Below, piece by piece: positions 62,100 to 64,000 of a stretch of DNA of 64,000 bases; positions within the stretch are counted from its first letter, which is position 1; every line of letters begins with the position of its first letter. Made by a program: the position numbers and the translations under genes. This stretch comes from Ilyomonas sp965199905. GTDB taxonomy: Bacteria > Bacteroidota > Bacteroidia > Chitinophagales > Chitinophagaceae. Under the pieces are notes generated by a model. The model was given only the letters and a program-made list of their open reading frames with translations, was not told the DNA's origin and made no database searches. The DNA lies in contig OZ241366.1 of assembly GCA_965199905.1 (NCBI GenBank), forward strand, positions 992,001-1,056,000, in the 5' to 3' direction.

Positions 62100-62599
62100 A
62101 AAATTTGTCTGCACATTCATCTTTTACTGAGCGCACGTTTTATCAGTTGTCGTCTTCTTTAGGATAATATAACCTGTTGATAGCCGATTTTCATAATTAC
62201 CCATACAGGCTATTGCGCATGCTTTAAAACGGCAATCAATCACGCTAAAAAGTTCCTCTTTTATTTAGGTTGTTACTCAATGCTTACAGGTGATTTATGG
62301 ATGACTGTTGTATTGAGACCCTTGTGTAGAATTTAGTTTTCCTCAAACAAATCATTTAAGAACGTCAATAGTCAGCTTATCACGTAAAACTGAGAATTAT
62401 ATAAGTAATAAATGGGATTCTGTAATAAAATAGTGGCTTGCTGCTTTCATCTTTGCACCATCTATATAAGTCTTTGTAAGATTGCTATTCTTCCTGTTAA
62501 CTAAGTAGATGACTTGCACAAAACGGCTGATGAAAATATCAGCACCAGTAATAGTTTGTCTTTTCTGAAACACATCAAATCATTTCCAAAAAAATTATC
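62100..62599. other. 500-bp non-coding stretch
   Basis: A+T-rich, with no gene, repeat or clear hairpin. It should include the promoter of the membrane protein gene at 62600. Confidence 0.4.
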
Positions 62600-63658
62600 A
62601 TGGACAAAGTAGAGATACAAAAAAACTACGACCCAGCCACGTATCGCGACAATCAGAATTTGCAAAATACAAACAGGGTTTTCGATTCTATCAAACGAAT
62701 CTCCTGGAGCTCTGTATTTGCGGGCGTATTAATTGCCGTCGTCGTGCAAATCGCTCTAAGCCTGCTGGGCATTGGCATTGGCTTAAGCACGGTTGATGTA
62801 AAAACAGAAGCGCATCCCGCAAACGGTTTAGGCATCGGTTCCGCCATCTGGTATGTAGTCGCCAGCCTCATTTCTTTATTTGCCGGTGGCTTCGTAGCAG
62901 GTCGCCTTGCGCAAAGCCGCAATACATTTGACGGCGTGATTCATGGGCTGCTAAGCTGGAGTCTGATCACACTCATTACCTTGTATTTTTTAACCTCTAC
63001 TATTGGTAGCATCATTGGCGGTGTAGGAAGCTTAGTAGGTAATACACTAAGTGCAGCCGGAAGCGTGGTAGGCAACGGAATCAGCGCCGCTGCGCCTGCG
63101 GTTAAAGACGAATTAAAAGACCAGGGAATCAATCTTGATAATTTAAAGGGAGAAGCTAAAACCTTGTTGCGGCAGACCGGCAAACCCGCTTTGCAGCCGG
63201 ATGCCTTATCTAACCAGGCAAATGCAGTAACAGGCAATGCAAAAGATGCCGCTTCTGATGCAGCCGCCAATCCGCAACAGGCAGATGAGCAAATCAGTGA
63301 TTTATTTGACAACATACAGAAGCGTGGCGACAACGTAGCTTCAGCGGCAGACAAACAGGCGATGGTAAATATTATTACAGCCCGTACCGGCAAAAGCGAA
63401 GCAGAAGCCAGCCAGATTGCTGACAACTGGATTGCTACCTACAACAAAGCAGCTGCGCAATGGCAGCAAACAAAACAGGAAGCTGCCGCTAAAGCAAAAG
63501 AGATAGCCGATAAAGCCGCAGACATTGCTTCAACGGCCGCTATCATTACTTTCTTCAGCCTGCTGATAGGAGCTGTTGTATCTGCTTTGGGTGCAAAAAC
63601 AGGCACAGATTCTAAAGATAATTATAATCGGAATCAACCCATAGCAGTTCCCGCATAA
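62600..63658 (+). CDS. Glycine-rich multi-helix membrane protein of unknown function
   Basis: This 352-residue protein has four transmembrane segments: two in the first 110 residues (VFAGVLIAVVVQIALSLLGI and IWYVVASLISLFAGGFVAGR), a third at about 115-140, and a last near 315-330 (AAIITFFSLLIGAVVSALGA). Between helices three and four lies a Gly/Ala/Ser stretch (IIGGVGSLVGNTLSAAGSVV, a glycine-zipper pattern) and a long Ala/Gln/Lys-rich segment likely to be helical or disordered. I recognise the pattern from stress-linked hypothetical membrane proteins but know no function. A hairpin follows at 63700, and a BON lipoprotein gene 127 bp on. Confidence 0.8.
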   Translation: MDKVEIQKNYDPATYRDNQNLQNTNRVFDSIKRISWSSVFAGVLIAVVVQIALSLLGIGIGLSTVDVKTEAHPANGLGIGSAIWYVVASLISLFAGGFVAGRLAQSRNTFDGVIHGLLSWSLITLITLYFLTSTIGSIIGGVGSLVGNTLSAAGSVVGNGISAAAPAVKDELKDQGINLDNLKGEAKTLLRQTGKPALQPDALSNQANAVTGNAKDAASDAAANPQQADEQISDLFDNIQKRGDNVASAADKQAMVNIITARTGKSEAEASQIADNWIATYNKAAAQWQQTKQEAAAKAKEIADKAADIASTAAIITFFSLLIGAVVSALGAKTGTDSKDNYNRNQPIAVPA

Positions 63659-63699
63659 GCCATAAGCTGAGGGAGGTTGCACAGGTAGATTTTATTCAG

Positions 63700-63735
63700 G
63701 CAAGAGGTTGGCCAATCTGCTGGTTAACCTCTTGC
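63700..63735 (+). terminator. Probable terminator after the glycine-rich membrane protein gene
   Basis: A 10-bp perfect stem GCAAGAGGTT/AACCTCTTGC with a 16-nt loop; the tail TTGTAAAC is only weakly T-rich, so efficiency is uncertain. Confidence 0.55.
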
Positions 63736-63784
63736 TTGTAAACATAGTAAGTCAAAAATCAACATTCGTACACAAAAAAGTAAC

Positions 63785-64000
63785 ATGAAAAACGTAAACA
63801 AAAAAACCAGTTTTTATCTCGCTTCCGCTTTGTTCTTTTCCTTCATTATTGCCTCATGCAGCAGTCCTCGCAGTAATGAAGACATACAGCAAGCTGTGAA
63901 CGATTCACTGCAGGCAAACGGAACCATGAAAAATATAAAAGCTGCGGTTGCCGATGGAACGGTAACTCTAACCGGCACCTGCGAAGGCGATGATTGCGTA
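63785..64000 (+). CDS. BON-domain lipoprotein, 3' end outside window
   Basis: The first 72 codons are visible. A lipoprotein signal (FYLASALFFSFIIASCSS) has a lipobox IASC with the lipidated Cys at residue 25. The mature part begins a BON domain: DIQQAVNDSLQANG, IKAAVADGTVTLTGTC. BON domains bind phospholipids or the cell envelope and occur in osmotic-stress proteins such as OsmY. The gene continues beyond base 64000 in frame. Context (membrane protein, DUF2382, HPP genes) agrees with an envelope-stress role. Confidence 0.85.
   Translation, partial: MKNVNKKTSFYLASALFFSFIIASCSSPRSNEDIQQAVNDSLQANGTMKNIKAAVADGTVTLTGTCEGDDCV

Overview
The window looks like chromosome of a member of the Bacteroidota, most likely a Chitinophagaceae-type soil or sediment bacterium. 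The evidence is a type IX secretion C-terminal domain on a 1004-residue exported protein, Bacteroidetes-type conjugation genes (traM, traN), a LytS/LytTR pair, an OmpA protein with a thrombospondin type 3 segment, several AraC regulators, and few Shine-Dalgarno sites outside tight operons. No genus is claimed.

Layout. (1) 0.8-14.2 kb: two complete three-subunit molybdo-flavoenzyme operons of the PaoABC type. The first lacks an export signal and the second has a twin-arginine signal. Between them lie two decayed genes (AraC, VOC), an AraC/SDR pair and a Crp-type regulator; a DUF2490 gene follows. (2) 14.2-21.5 kb: a G+C-rich SGNH hydrolase between two copies of a leader sequence, an SDR with a changed cofactor motif, and a run of frameshifted genes (MFS transporter, TMEM175 channel, ModE, MocA-like nucleotidyltransferase, XdhC). 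The last three would normally mature or regulate the Mo enzymes. (3) 21.5-28.8 kb: remains of a conjugative element (traM, traN and one more gene) cut by an IS3, an IS256-variant and two IS630 elements. (4) 28.8-33.1 kb: a tRNA-Asn 3' fragment that looks like an attachment site, a tyrosine recombinase, a chimeric GIY-YIG/coupling-protein/ATPase locus and a glycoside hydrolase remnant. (5) 33.2-40.7 kb: LytS/LytTR pair, OmpA, aquaporin-family channel, MscS channel and an unrecognised gene. (6) 40.8-45.1 kb: an A+T-rich block of four co-oriented genes (HNH, HEPN, PD-(D/E)XK, HEPN), the best candidate for an undescribed defence-type system. (7) 45.2-51.6 kb: REP-like repeats with a frameshifted REP-associated transposase and a truncated second copy, an IS4 remnant, the large T9SS cargo gene and a 21-bp minisatellite. 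(8) 51.6-64 kb: envelope and stress genes (lipoprotein, DUF4396, sterol-desaturase family, AraC, cupin, DUF1622, HPP, AI-2E permease, two DUF2382 proteins, PAS histidine kinase, glycine-rich membrane protein, BON lipoprotein).

How it fits together: the Mo enzymes look intact while the neighbouring maturation genes are broken, so cofactor insertion would need genes elsewhere. Decay is concentrated at 4.8-5.7 kb and 17-33 kb around mobile DNA, whereas long genes elsewhere are open. That argues for real gene erosion rather than uniform sequencing error, although several lesions are single-base losses in short homopolymers and should be checked on reads. Three insertion sequences carry canonical -1 frameshift signals and are probably functional despite their split frames.
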